A stretch of 64,000 nt of DNA from Caldilineaceae bacterium (GTDB taxonomy: Bacteria > Chloroflexota > Anaerolineae > Caldilineales > Caldilineaceae), in assembly GCA_019637695.1 (NCBI GenBank), contig JAHBVG010000004.1, positions 1-64,000 of the forward strand, written 5' to 3'. Below, one piece after another: positions 51,494-60,492 of this stretch. A model generated the notes under the pieces. It did no database searches. It saw only the letters and a program-made list of their open reading frames with translations, and had not been told where the DNA came from. Each line of letters starts with the position of its first letter. The stretch's first letter is position 1. Position numbers and translations under genes: made by a program.

Positions 51494-52563
51494 GCCCACT
51501 CCATCGGCGCCGGCGCGGGGAAGGAGGTGTGCAGATCCACCTTCTGCCCGCTCCCAATCGAGGAGGCCGCCGCGTTGAGGATCTCCACCACGTGGGCGGC
51601 CTGCGCTCCAGTGGCCCGGTGCGGGCGGTCATTGAGGATGGCGTCGGCCATGTCCATAACGCCGCGGCCCCATTCGGTGCCGGGGAAGGGTTCCTTGACC
51701 AGATCCACCGACGCAAAGGGTTCGTTGAAATTGGCGAACTCGAGGCCGGCGTTGAAGTTCTGCCAGCTTGTCAAGTGCAGCGAGCCCAGATCGCCGTGGA
51801 ATTCGATGCCGGTCTGTTTGGTGCTGCGGTTGCTCACGTAGAAATCGGTGGTCAGCCGCGCCACCGTACCATTGCCAAACTCCAAAATCGTCACCACAAA
51901 ATCGGGCGTCTCAATCTGGAAAGGGATGCCTGTTTTGCCGATGCGATCTGGATGGAGCAGCGTGCCGTAGCTCCACACCCGCTGGGCCGGGCCGAAGAAG
52001 GTGGTCATCATCGTTAGCGGGTAGACGCCCACATCGAAGAGCGCACCCACCTGGTAAAAGGGGCCGGGGTTGGGATGCCACGATTCAATGCGTCCCCAGT
52101 TGACTTCGGCGTAGGCGACGCGCACCTGCCCCAACCGGCCCTCGCGCAGCATCTTCCAGGCTGTCTGCTGCGCTTCGCCCATCCACGTAAAAGGGGAACA
52201 GCCCAGCCGCAGATCCTGTCGCGCCGCCAATGCCACAAGATCCTCGGCTTCGGCGGTGGTGAGCGCCAGCGGCTTCTCGCTGTGGACGTGTTTGCCCGCA
52301 GCCAAACAGGCTTTGGTCACCTCATAGTGGGCATGGTGGATGGTCAAGTTGACGACCAGATCCACGTTGGCGTCGGCGAGCAAGGCTTCGGGCGAAGCAT
52401 AGGCTTTGACGTTGTATTCACCGGCCAACGCCTCGGCGCGGGTCGGGTCAATGTCCGCCACGCCGACAAAGTCGATCTGCTCGGCCCTGGCCATGTCCCT
52501 GGCATACGGTCCAGCAATGTTGCCGCAGCCCAAAATCGCAACCCCGATTTTTCCGTTGTTCAT
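51487..52563 (-). CDS. Gfo/Idh/MocA family oxidoreductase
   Basis: 358 aa. N-terminal NAD(P) fold IGVAILGCGNIAGPYARDM, then CLAAGKHVHSEKPLALT with the catalytic Lys of EKP. C-terminal beta sheet domain closes the sugar site. Oxidises or reduces a hydroxyl of a sugar, inositol or sugar acid. Located with a TIM-barrel isomerase and a sugar ABC transporter, as in inositol- or mannose-type catabolic operons. Ends in AS-stop within a heptamer array. Confidence 0.92.
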   Translation of the reverse strand: MNNGKIGVAILGCGNIAGPYARDMARAEQIDFVGVADIDPTRAEALAGEYNVKAYASPEALLADANVDLVVNLTIHHAHYEVTKACLAAGKHVHSEKPLALTTAEAEDLVALAARQDLRLGCSPFTWMGEAQQTAWKMLREGRLGQVRVAYAEVNWGRIESWHPNPGPFYQVGALFDVGVYPLTMMTTFFGPAQRVWSYGTLLHPDRIGKTGIPFQIETPDFVVTILEFGNGTVARLTTDFYVSNRSTKQTGIEFHGDLGSLHLTSWQNFNAGLEFANFNEPFASVDLVKEPFPGTEWGRGVMDMADAILNDRPHRATGAQAAHVVEILNAAASSIGSGQKVDLHTSFPAPAPMEWAS

Positions 52564-52588
52564 GCTGAAACTCCTGTGATGTGTGATA

Positions 52589-52681
52589 GCGGACGACAGA
52601 CGACGGACGGCAGACGGTGAAGGTTTGCAAGCTTGCAGATGACGACGATGCGCTCCCAGTCCCCAGTCCCCAGTCCCCAGT
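52589..52681. repeat. Two heptamer arrays (ACGGACG-type and CCCCAGT-type)
   Basis: 52589-52616: GCGGACG, ACAGACG, ACGGACG, GCAGACG. 52655-52681: CCCAGT plus three CCCCAGT units, ending at the stop codon of the TIM-barrel gene (52684-52686). The second unit is the one found inside the bi-domain oxidoreductase at 14649. Confidence 0.85.
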
Positions 52682-52683
52682 CC

Positions 52684-53490
52684 CTATTCGCTGAGCCACG
52701 CCTCTAACATCTCACGGCTGGCGATGACGTCGGCGGTGGGATCGAAATGTTCTGGTTCATGTTCGACGCAGATCGGACCTGTGTACCCGAGCCGTTGTAG
52801 AGTTTCCACACAGGATCGGACGGGCACCACGCCGCGGCCAAAGCGACAGGTGTCGTGCGCGCCGGCGGCGAGTACATCCTTGAGGTGGATGTGGAAGAGT
52901 CGGCCTTCCAGTTCGGCGATGGCCTGGGCGGCGTCGTAGCCCTGGGTGCCGAACCAGCCGGTGTCGAGGGCCACGCCGATCACGTCCTCGTCGCCGTTGC
53001 CCAACTTCGCCAGCACCTCCTGCGGCGTCTTTTCGGGGTGGTTCTCATAGCCGAGGACGATCCCATGCTCGCGCAGCAAGTTGACCACGGCGGCGCGCTC
53101 GCTTTGCAGCAGCGGGGATCCGCCGCCCAACACAGGAACATTCAACGCCACGGCCAGGCGACAGGTGCGGCCAAATTCCTCAACCGTGTTGCCGAAACCA
53201 CTGGCAAGGCTTGTGACCGTGAGGTTGTGTTGGGCGAGCAGATCTTTGGCGATGGCGATGTGATCCGCGCTGGCCCAACTTTGGTCAAGGTGGGCGTGCC
53301 AGAGATCGAGAGACGAAAATCCCATCGCCACCACTTCGGCCAGCATGGCTTTAAAGCGTTCGGCGTAGGTCTCCAGCGGGCGGAAATAGTCGCCCGTGGC
53401 GCGCATCCCCTCCCCCCAGCCGCCGGTCATATGATAATCAAGCTGTCTCGCCACAAAATTCGCCGTCATAAACGAGATGGTGTTGGGCAT
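52684..53490 (-). CDS. Xylose-isomerase-like TIM-barrel protein
   Basis: 268 aa from ATG 53490 with AAGGAGCG-type site; the longer in-frame extension is repeat-derived. AP_endonuc_2 fold: FSSLDLWHAHLDQ, TSLASGFGNTVEEFGR, VLGYENHPEKTPQEVL (Glu), GVALDTGWFGTQG (Asp), FHIHLKDV (His) and CVEHEPEHF (Glu) provide the metal ligands. Isomerises or epimerises a keto sugar made by the Gfo/Idh enzyme. Confidence 0.88.
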   Translation of the reverse strand: MPNTISFMTANFVARQLDYHMTGGWGEGMRATGDYFRPLETYAERFKAMLAEVVAMGFSSLDLWHAHLDQSWASADHIAIAKDLLAQHNLTVTSLASGFGNTVEEFGRTCRLAVALNVPVLGGGSPLLQSERAAVVNLLREHGIVLGYENHPEKTPQEVLAKLGNGDEDVIGVALDTGWFGTQGYDAAQAIAELEGRLFHIHLKDVLAAGAHDTCRFGRGVVPVRSCVETLQRLGYTGPICVEHEPEHFDPTADVIASREMLEAWLSE

Positions 53491-53585
53491 GGATCGCTCC
53501 TTGTGATTGGGGAATGGGGATTGGTGATTGGTGAATGGTGACTGGGATCGCGTTGCAAGTGGCAGGTTTGCAAGTGACAATCATC

Positions 53586-53648
53586 TACGCACTACGCACT
53601 ACGCACTACGCACTACGCACTACGCACTACGCACTACGCACTACGCGC
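53586..53648. repeat. Heptamer array (TACGCAC)8
   Basis: Eight perfect TACGCAC units (53586-53641) and one variant. The longest and purest array of the window. It starts 10 bp beyond the stop of the racemase-family gene and lies upstream of the TIM-barrel gene; no promoter boxes seen. Confidence 0.9.
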
Positions 53649-53657
53649 GTCTGCTGT

Positions 53658-54320
53658 CTATTCTCCCACCACCGCGGCAACACGCGCCATGCCCAGCCGC
53701 GGGCTGCTGAGGAATTTCCCGTGCAGATCGACGGGGAGTTGAGGCAGCACACGCGCCATGGACGCCTGGGCGAGGACGACCACATCCACCTCGTGGACCA
53801 GACCTAGCAGCGCTGCGCCCAAAATTTCATTGTGCCCTTCGGTATCACCCGCCGCCAACCGCTGGAAGGCTTCGGCCACCAGAATCGAGCGTAGCTCGAT
53901 CTCCTTGCCCGCGTCGGCAGCCTTGCGCTCGATCAGGCGCAGGGTAGGTTGAAGTGTAGTGGAAAGCGTCGCCGCTACGCCAATGCGCCGGCCCTGGCGC
54001 ACGGCTTCTTCGGCCAGAGCCTCATCAATGCGCACAACGGGGATCTCCACAGCCTGTCGCATCTGCGCCACGACCTCGCCCACCGAGGAACAGGCTTCAA
54101 GGATCACGTCTGCGCCCGCTTCGGCGGCGTGGCGAGCGTATTGGGTCAACCGCGCGGATACAGCGTCCACGTCGCCGCCGTTCTCGATCAACTGCGGCAG
54201 GATCGAATCATCCACAAAATTGATCACCGTGCAGCCGGGGATCATCTCCTGGGCCAGGGCTTTGAGCGGTTCCACCGTAGCCGGGGAAGTATGGATAATG
54301 GCAAGTTTGGTCGGTTTCAT
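53658..54320 (-). CDS. Asp/Glu/hydantoin racemase-family protein
   Basis: 220 aa from ATG 54320, 1 bp after the upstream stop; ATGs at 54332 and 54338 are alternatives. LAIIHTSPATVEPLKAL starts the fold; the two Cys positions of true racemases are only partly met: ILEACSSVGEV supplies the first, and VVVLAQASMARVL has Ala where the second Cys is expected. So it is more likely a decarboxylase- or lyase-like member than a racemase. Part of the sugar operon. Confidence 0.78.
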   Translation of the reverse strand: MKPTKLAIIHTSPATVEPLKALAQEMIPGCTVINFVDDSILPQLIENGGDVDAVSARLTQYARHAAEAGADVILEACSSVGEVVAQMRQAVEIPVVRIDEALAEEAVRQGRRIGVAATLSTTLQPTLRLIERKAADAGKEIELRSILVAEAFQRLAAGDTEGHNEILGAALLGLVHEVDVVVLAQASMARVLPQLPVDLHGKFLSSPRLGMARVAAVVGE

Positions 54321-54321
54321 C

Positions 54322-56061
54322 TCAGTGTCCATATCCATTGATGGTGGATGAGGGGCGAAGTCTGGCCCGATATTTGCACCAATAGTCGCGGATCATCCGG
54401 TAATCTTCCGCTTCCAGCGCCTCGCCTGTGCTGTCGATGTGGGTGGCATAGTAAAGAGCCGGTACGCCCAAATCGGTCTGCAAAGGAAGGTAACGCCGCC
54501 ACGCCTGGCGGTCGGTGATCGGCCAGTTGTCCGTATCGATCACAGCGGCAGGGCAGGCGATGACGGCGATGCGGGCGCGGTGCATCATCGCCCGGTTTAC
54601 ATCTTTGCCGGTGTTGATGTCGTTGAGCCGGATCATGTCGATCATGTCCGCCAGGTAGGGGTGGGGTGTATGCGCCATGATCAGCGCATCTGGCTTTACG
54701 CGTTTGGCCTCGTCGTAGAGGATGCCCAGATAACGGCGCATCAACTCTAATCCCCAGCCCTGGCCGTAGGTCCGAATGCCTGGCCCCGTGGGGATGCGCG
54801 CCGAAAAATCGATCTTGAAGCCGTCGGCGTCATAGCCTTGAGCCGAGAGCATCCGCCGCACCGAATGGCGCAGCCGCGCCTCGCAGGCTGGATTGGTGGG
54901 ATCCACCGCCAGCGGCAGCCCGGCGGCGTTGCGGATACACTCCTCGGCGGGGACGCCCTCCGGATCCCAGGCTTTGAGCCAAAGCAGAACCTTCCGCCCA
55001 GCCTCATGCTGTTGGCGGACAAATCGGGGCAGGTTAGGCCATTTGGCTTTGTCCACCTCATTGTTGCCGTAGGTGGCCTGCCACTTATCGTCGAGGACGA
55101 CAATGCCAGGGCTGATGTCGTGGGCGGTCAGCGCGTTGAGAAAGTCGTTGTAGTGCGTCTGGCGGGCATAGTCGGGCGCATGGCCTTTTTCCTGGCGGGC
55201 GATGTGGCATTGCGATCCCCATCCACAGTAGATCGGCTCATACCACCAATCCGGTTTAGGACCAAAGACGGGCACGGGCACATAGCCAGCCGTGCGCAAA
55301 GCTTCCACGTGGCGGCTGATCACCCCATACTCGTTGTCGCCAAAATCAAAGCCAATCGCGGGCAATTGATAATGACCGGAGACAGCCGTGTGTCCTTCGT
55401 AGTTCAGAGAAAGATAGAAGCCGCCGCGCTGGCCGTTGTAGCGAAAATCGGTGAAGGTGTTATGCCCTGGCGCCGCCTCGACCCCCATCCCCATCCAGAT
55501 GCCCTGGGCCTGGAAGGCGAAACAGTGGGGCGGTGGGGTAAAGAACCACGTGGCTTTCCCCGGCAGCGGCACGCCAGTGAGATCGATGACCGTCCCCTCG
55601 GCGGGGGAAAAGTAGCTGATCTCGTCGCGGTTTGGCTCTGGGTTGAACCCCTGCTCTAGAATCTGACCCGAGGGGAAAAACCCACTGCCCCAGCGCAGGT
55701 TGCCCGAATAGTAACCGCCAAACGGATGGAACTCGGTCAACGCGCCGTCGCCGATCACCTTCATTTCGTAGGTGAAGCGGTGCGGGCGACAGCGGAAGCG
55801 GTAGATCTTCTCTTGCCAGACCGAGGAGGAAGCGCTCAAGGTCAGGCAGATCTCGTCGGCAGACTCATCGATCTGCCAGGTTCCAATGCCGGTGGTGTCA
55901 TCACCGCCCGCCGTGGTGTGAAGGCTGGAGAGGACAAAAAGATCGGCCAACCGATTCCCGACTCGATCCCCCAGGTAGACAAAAGGACGATCCACGGCGA
56001 AAGCCAACATATATCGATCCGCATGGAGGGTGAGTACACCCATTTCAGTTGTGATATGCAT
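54322..56061 (-). CDS. GH36/GH31-like glycoside hydrolase (alpha-galactosidase type)
   Basis: 579 aa from ATG 56061. An N-terminal beta-sandwich (to about 250) precedes a TIM barrel with WYEPIYCGWGSQ, GIVVLDDKWQATYG, KVLLWLKAWDPEG and the probable nucleophile Asp in YDADGFKIDFSARIP; HTPHPYLADMIDMIRLND follows. The order matches clan GH-D enzymes. Cytoplasmic. It probably cleaves an alpha-galactoside or related oligosaccharide brought in by the adjacent ABC system. Confidence 0.82.
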   Translation of the reverse strand: MHITTEMGVLTLHADRYMLAFAVDRPFVYLGDRVGNRLADLFVLSSLHTTAGGDDTTGIGTWQIDESADEICLTLSASSSVWQEKIYRFRCRPHRFTYEMKVIGDGALTEFHPFGGYYSGNLRWGSGFFPSGQILEQGFNPEPNRDEISYFSPAEGTVIDLTGVPLPGKATWFFTPPPHCFAFQAQGIWMGMGVEAAPGHNTFTDFRYNGQRGGFYLSLNYEGHTAVSGHYQLPAIGFDFGDNEYGVISRHVEALRTAGYVPVPVFGPKPDWWYEPIYCGWGSQCHIARQEKGHAPDYARQTHYNDFLNALTAHDISPGIVVLDDKWQATYGNNEVDKAKWPNLPRFVRQQHEAGRKVLLWLKAWDPEGVPAEECIRNAAGLPLAVDPTNPACEARLRHSVRRMLSAQGYDADGFKIDFSARIPTGPGIRTYGQGWGLELMRRYLGILYDEAKRVKPDALIMAHTPHPYLADMIDMIRLNDINTGKDVNRAMMHRARIAVIACPAAVIDTDNWPITDRQAWRRYLPLQTDLGVPALYYATHIDSTGEALEAEDYRMIRDYWCKYRARLRPSSTINGYGH

Positions 56062-56092
56062 ACACAATTTGGTGAATAAATGTAAACACGGT

Positions 56093-56230
56093 GATCGGGG
56101 ACTGGGGTCTGGGGACTGGGATCTCGTCGAGTTTCTGAAATCTCCAATCTCCAATCTCTTGTTAAAGGAGATGGAGAGATTAAGCGATTTCAGATGGTCT
56201 ACACGATCTCAATCCCCAGTCCCCGATCCC
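56093..56230. repeat. Heptamer-built hairpin upstream of the GH36-like gene
   Basis: Left arm 56093-56130 (GATC, GGGGACT, GGGGTCT, GGGGACT, GGGATCT) pairs with 56199-56230. The middle GAAATCTCC...AATCTCT / AGAGATT...GATTTC forms the inner stem, the same core as in the element at 45298. Confidence 0.78.
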
Positions 56231-56288
56231 CAAGTTCCTTCAGTTTACAACTTGCTTTCCATAATCCGGCAATTTGTCTACTTCTATT

Positions 56289-57233
56289 TTAACCTTTGAG
56301 ACCGGTTAAAGTTACGCCTTCGATAAAGTAGCGCTGAAAGAGCAGGAAGATGATCAACACGGGCAGCATGACAAGCAGGCTAGCGGCCATGAGCCAGTTC
56401 CACGCTGGCGCGCCGCCGAAAGCGAACTCGTATTGGCGCAGACCGATCTGAAGCGTGTATTTGTGTTCGCTCTGCAAGTAGATGAGCGGCCCCATAAAGT
56501 CTTGCCAGGCGCCCTGAAAGGCAAAGATGGAGATGGCGGCCAGCGCGGCTTTGGAAAGGGGCAGGATGATGCTCCACCAAATGCGCCCCTCGCCAGCGCC
56601 GTCGATCTTGGCCGCCTCGCTCAACTCGTTGGGGATGCCGCGCATAAACTGGCGCAGCAAGAAGATGTAAAAGGCGTTGGCCGTAAAGGCTGGCACCGTC
56701 AGCGGCAGGAAGGTGTTGACCCAGACCTGCGATCCCTGGAAGCCAAACGCGGGCAGCCGGGCGAAGAGAATAAACTGTGGGATCAGAGTGACGACGCCGG
56801 GCAGCATCATTGTCGCCAACACAAGTTTGAAGATCGTCTCGCGGCCGCGCCAGCGCAATCGCGCAAACGAATAGGCCACCAGCGACGACGAGAGGACAAC
56901 GCCAAACATGCTGATCACGGTGATGATGATGGTGTTGATCCACCAGCGATCCCACATGCCGAAGCTGAAAGCGTCGACATAGTTGTGCCAGGCAATTGGG
57001 TTGGGGATCCAACGGTTGCCGAAGAGATCCTGCGGCGTCTTCAACGAAGTCGAAATCATCCAAAAGAGCGGCGTGATCCAGAGTACCGAAAGCCCAGCCA
57101 ATACAAGCCAGGCCAGAAATCGCAGCGGCGTAAAGCGGATCGGACGGCGGCGGCGAGAACGGGTTAGCGTTGTCGAATCGACGAGGATCCCGCTAGTATC
57201 CGAACCCGATGGATTCACCCCTGTGCTTTCCAT
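56289..57233 (-). CDS. MalG-type sugar ABC transporter permease
   Basis: 314 aa, six membrane helices, with the EAA loop PNELSEAAKIDGAGEGRIWWSIILPLSKAALA. N-terminal WITPLFWMISTSLK is typical of the second permease of CUT1 importers. Works with the permease upstream (10 bp apart) and the binding lipoprotein. No ATPase in the window; CUT1 systems often share one encoded elsewhere. Confidence 0.94.
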   Translation of the reverse strand: MESTGVNPSGSDTSGILVDSTTLTRSRRRRPIRFTPLRFLAWLVLAGLSVLWITPLFWMISTSLKTPQDLFGNRWIPNPIAWHNYVDAFSFGMWDRWWINTIIITVISMFGVVLSSSLVAYSFARLRWRGRETIFKLVLATMMLPGVVTLIPQFILFARLPAFGFQGSQVWVNTFLPLTVPAFTANAFYIFLLRQFMRGIPNELSEAAKIDGAGEGRIWWSIILPLSKAALAAISIFAFQGAWQDFMGPLIYLQSEHKYTLQIGLRQYEFAFGGAPAWNWLMAASLLVMLPVLIIFLLFQRYFIEGVTLTGLKG

Positions 57234-57242
57234 GATCTTCTC

Positions 57243-58205
57243 CTATCCTTCGCTCTCGTAGTAGACCCAGCGCTTCGCCAACGTCAATTGCACCAGCGTC
57301 ACGAGCAGAATAATGACGAAGAGGATCCACGCCAGCGCCGAGGCATACCCCATTTGGAAGCCAGCCGGCCCGACGCGGCCAAAGGCGCGGTTGTAGAGAT
57401 AGAGTACGTAAAAGAGCATGGACTGCCCCGGTCCGCCCGTGGCGGCGTCTGTGCCCGAAAGCACATACGCCGTGGTGAAGATCTGAAAAGTGCCGATAAT
57501 GCTGGTGACCACCTGAAAGAAGATAGCGGGTGTGAGCATAGGCAGCGTAATATAGATCGTCTTGGCCCAGTTGGCGGCGCCGTCGATCTCGGCGGCCTCA
57601 TAGAGCGAACGGGGGATGCCTTTGAGCGCGGCCAGATAGATCAGAATGTTGGCCCCCACCCACCAGACCCCCATCACCACCAACCCCGGTTTGGTCCAAT
57701 CTGGATCCACAAACCAGCCCGGCCCGCGGATGCCGAAGAGCGCCAGCCCTTGATTGAGGATGCCGTTGGGGGCCAGGATCCATTTCCACAAGAAGATGGC
57801 GGCAATGCCCGAAAGCACATTGGGCAAATAGATCACCGAGCGGAAGAATTTTTCGCCGGGCAGATCGATGTTCAGCAGCAGGGCGATGCCAATCGAAACG
57901 ACGATGACAATGGGCGTGCGCACCAGCACCATCCAAAATGTGTTGTAGATGGATCGCCAGAAAAAATCATCGTTGAAGAAGATATTGTTATAGTTGCCCA
58001 GACCGATCCAAATGGGGGTGGTGGTGATGTTGTATCGGGTGAAGCTGGCATAGAAGGAAAATAACATTGGCCCCAGAGTGAAGGCGATTAATCCGAAGAG
58101 CCAGGGTAATGCAAAGAGCCAGCCGTTGAGTTCCTCGCGCTGGGCTGGCGTGAGGAACCCTCTTTTTTTGGCGGCAGGCGGCTGCGCGCTGGGGATGACA
58201 GCCAT
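57243..58205 (-). CDS. MalF-type sugar ABC transporter permease
   Basis: 320 aa. Six helices, opening EELNGWLFALPWLFGLIAFTLGPMLFSFYASFTRYN, EAA loop PRSLYEAAEIDGAANWAKTIYITLPMLTPA. First permease of the CUT1 pair, 95 bp after the binding protein gene. Probably one transcript with the genes from 59.7 kb downward. Confidence 0.94.
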   Translation of the reverse strand: MAVIPSAQPPAAKKRGFLTPAQREELNGWLFALPWLFGLIAFTLGPMLFSFYASFTRYNITTTPIWIGLGNYNNIFFNDDFFWRSIYNTFWMVLVRTPIVIVVSIGIALLLNIDLPGEKFFRSVIYLPNVLSGIAAIFLWKWILAPNGILNQGLALFGIRGPGWFVDPDWTKPGLVVMGVWWVGANILIYLAALKGIPRSLYEAAEIDGAANWAKTIYITLPMLTPAIFFQVVTSIIGTFQIFTTAYVLSGTDAATGGPGQSMLFYVLYLYNRAFGRVGPAGFQMGYASALAWILFVIILLVTLVQLTLAKRWVYYESEG

Positions 58206-58300
58206 CAGTACACTCCTTTGTGCAAAACGAGGAGACAGGCCAGCGTTGACGCCACTTACCTATCTCCTCGCGCTTAACTTTTACTATCGCACGCTTGCGC

Positions 58301-59668
58301 TTACTGCGCATTCTCCGCCATGACGTTGTCAATGGCTTCTTGCATCTGCTGGGCGGCCTGCTCTGGCGTCAATTGGCCTGTCCATACCTGTTCAAGCCGT
58401 GTGTTGACCTCTTGACCGAAGTTAGGATATTCGGGGACATAGACGCTGCCCTGGCTATCCTGCATCACTTCCATGATCACATCCCAGTAAGGATCGGCGC
58501 GCAGCACAGGATCATTCACGACTTCCTGGCTGGTGGGGATGGCGAGGGTATCACGCGACCAGGACGCCTGTCCTTCGGGACCGGTCATACACTTGATCAC
58601 CGCCCAGGCGGCGTCGGCGTTCGGCGCCCCCATGGGGATGGAAAGGGCAAAGCCGCCGCTCCAGTTGGCCCGCTGTGTCTGATAGGGGATAAAGCTGACG
58701 CCCCAATCCATATTGGCCCCGCTGCCATCCGAGGCGGTGTAGCGTGGACGGTAGAAGTTGAGCTGCGAAAGATAACCGGCCACATCCACGATCATGGGTG
58801 TTGCGCCCGACATGAAGATGTCGTTGGGCGGCGATCCATAGCTGGCGCGGAAGTTTTGCAGATTCTGCCAGCCGCCGTAGCGTTCGATCCAGCCGTTGAT
58901 CCATTCCAGGGTTTCGATGAAGGCTGGGTCGTCATAGTTAGGGCGACCATCAACCACTTGTTCCCAGCCATTGGTGCGCGCCCAGAACTCAATGCCAGCA
59001 TTCCAAAGGGGGAAGAAACCAATGCGCGCCCACGATCCATCCGGGTTTTGGATGTCCAGCGCGTCGGCGTAGGCTTCGAGATCATCCCATGTTTCGGGCG
59101 GGGTATCGCGATCCAGCCCCACATCCTCAAAGGCGTTCTTATTCCAGATTAGCACACGCACATCCGTCTCAAAGGGGACGCCATAGCTGTCGCCCTCATA
59201 GAGCGTTTCTTGCCAGGCGAAATCCCAGAAGACCGACGGATCGAAGTTATCCCTATCGATGAAGGGCTGTAAGTTGGTTGCGATCTGATCGCTCGCCCGT
59301 TGAGGCATTTGAGGACGATCCTCGACAATGATGCCGGGCATACCCGAACCGGCAGCCACAGCCGCAACGTTCGCCGTCCAGATATCGCCCCAGGGCTTGA
59401 AGGTCTCGGTGATCTGAACGTTGGGGAGTTGCTCCTGGCAGATGGCGACCACACGTCGCAGAGCCGTGCGGCGGACAGGCGATCCCCAGAAGTGCCAGAT
59501 CTCTACATCGCCGGAGACAGTTGCATCTGCCTGCTCGCCCGGCGTTGCGCCGGTCTGTACGGCTGGCGCTGCGCCGGGTACGCCTGTCGGCGCAGCCACC
59601 GTACAGGCGCTGAGTACCATACTCACAATGAGTAGTAGGATAAAACTTAAGCTGTACTTCTGTCGCAT
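58301..59668 (-). CDS. Sugar ABC transporter substrate-binding lipoprotein
   Basis: 455 aa from ATG 59668 with the strong ribosome site AAGGAGGAA. Signal peptide ends with the lipobox SMVLSAC. Family 1 solute-binding pattern: VEIWHFWGSPVRRTAL, and WNKNAFEDVGLDRDTPPETWDDLEAY. Traps an oligosaccharide outside the membrane and delivers it to the two permeases. First gene behind the promoter at 59840. Confidence 0.94.
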   Translation of the reverse strand: MRQKYSLSFILLLIVSMVLSACTVAAPTGVPGAAPAVQTGATPGEQADATVSGDVEIWHFWGSPVRRTALRRVVAICQEQLPNVQITETFKPWGDIWTANVAAVAAGSGMPGIIVEDRPQMPQRASDQIATNLQPFIDRDNFDPSVFWDFAWQETLYEGDSYGVPFETDVRVLIWNKNAFEDVGLDRDTPPETWDDLEAYADALDIQNPDGSWARIGFFPLWNAGIEFWARTNGWEQVVDGRPNYDDPAFIETLEWINGWIERYGGWQNLQNFRASYGSPPNDIFMSGATPMIVDVAGYLSQLNFYRPRYTASDGSGANMDWGVSFIPYQTQRANWSGGFALSIPMGAPNADAAWAVIKCMTGPEGQASWSRDTLAIPTSQEVVNDPVLRADPYWDVIMEVMQDSQGSVYVPEYPNFGQEVNTRLEQVWTGQLTPEQAAQQMQEAIDNVMAENAQ

Positions 59669-59839
59669 GGAGATTCCTCCTTGTGGATATTGGGGTAAAT
59701 GGAAAGAGTAGTTTATCCTAGGCGGCAACCACGCAGGGATCAGAAGAAGCTGTCGTCAGCGCCAAAAATAAGGATAGATAGAGTGGGATAGGTTGGGATT
59801 TGGGCCTGAACTTTACAAATAACTTGCGCTGATTAATCT

Positions 59840-59868
59840 ATCATACAGGTGGATATACCTGCTGTCAA
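59840..59868 (-). promoter_or_regulatory. Promoter with palindromic operator in its spacer
   Basis: On the minus strand TTGACA (59868-59863), 17-bp spacer, TATGAT (59845-59840). The spacer contains CAGGT-ATATCC-ACCTG, a palindrome with 5-bp arms (59846-59861), in the right place for a repressor. It would start the sugar operon about 165 nt before the binding protein's ATG. The rest of the spacer 59669-59989 shows no gene. Confidence 0.7.
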
Positions 59869-59989
59869 CGCGGTCTTCTGGCAAAAAGATACATTTTTCT
59901 TAAGGAATGGTACATTCCTACCCGCTTCTGCCCAATAATCAGATCTTGTATTGGCGACAATACTGTGAGGTGCAAAGAAACAAAGCCTC

Positions 59990-60391
59990 TCACCAAAACG
60001 CGATCATCTCTGTGCGCGCATTCAATTCTAGGGTCTCAAATGAGAGGACGGCCAGAAAGAGCGGAAGCGTGTAGTCCACGCGCACGAGGATGTGGTTCTC
60101 GGGCGGGAAGCCGCGCAGTTGGTATTCAACCGTGATCCGCGCTCCACCTGGGTTCACGCCGCCACGCGCCAGCTCGTTGAGGATAGCGGTATTCAGTGTA
60201 GACGTATCGACCTGAGTGGCTGCGCCGTACATGGCCGCCTCGCGGCTGGCGTTGAGCATCACAACGTAGGTCTGCATGGCGCGGCCCACATCGAAAACCC
60301 CCGCCAGGATCAACAACAGCAACGGCAAAATCAGGGCTAATTCGACAAGGCTTTGGCCGCTTTCCTCTGTGAGATCTGATTTCGTCTTCAT
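59990..60391 (-). CDS. TadE-like pilus assembly protein
   Basis: 133 aa. EESGQSLVELALILPLLLLILAGVFDVGRAM is the TadE pilin-like processing and membrane segment; the rest is an exported domain. TadE/G proteins are minor pseudopilins of Flp/Tad pili, but no other tad gene is in the window, so it is an orphan here. Confidence 0.85.
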   Translation of the reverse strand: MKTKSDLTEESGQSLVELALILPLLLLILAGVFDVGRAMQTYVVMLNASREAAMYGAATQVDTSTLNTAILNELARGGVNPGGARITVEYQLRGFPPENHILVRVDYTLPLFLAVLSFETLELNARTEMIAFW

Positions 60392-60492
60392 CTGTCCATC
60401 CGCTCTCTGATCGATGACGCCGTAGAATGTCCTCGTCTTTCAGTTTACCTAAGAATTGTCCTCGTGTGATGCCGTGCGTTTGTACCATTTTT

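Noticed and set aside
53586..53648. CRISPR array
   Set aside because: The repeat is 7 bp and directly joined; there are no spacers and no cas genes.
56062..56154. N-terminal extension of the GH36-like protein
   Set aside because: The extension (RSQSPDPSPRSP) is translated from heptamer repeats of the spacer; the ATG at 56061 precedes the conserved part.
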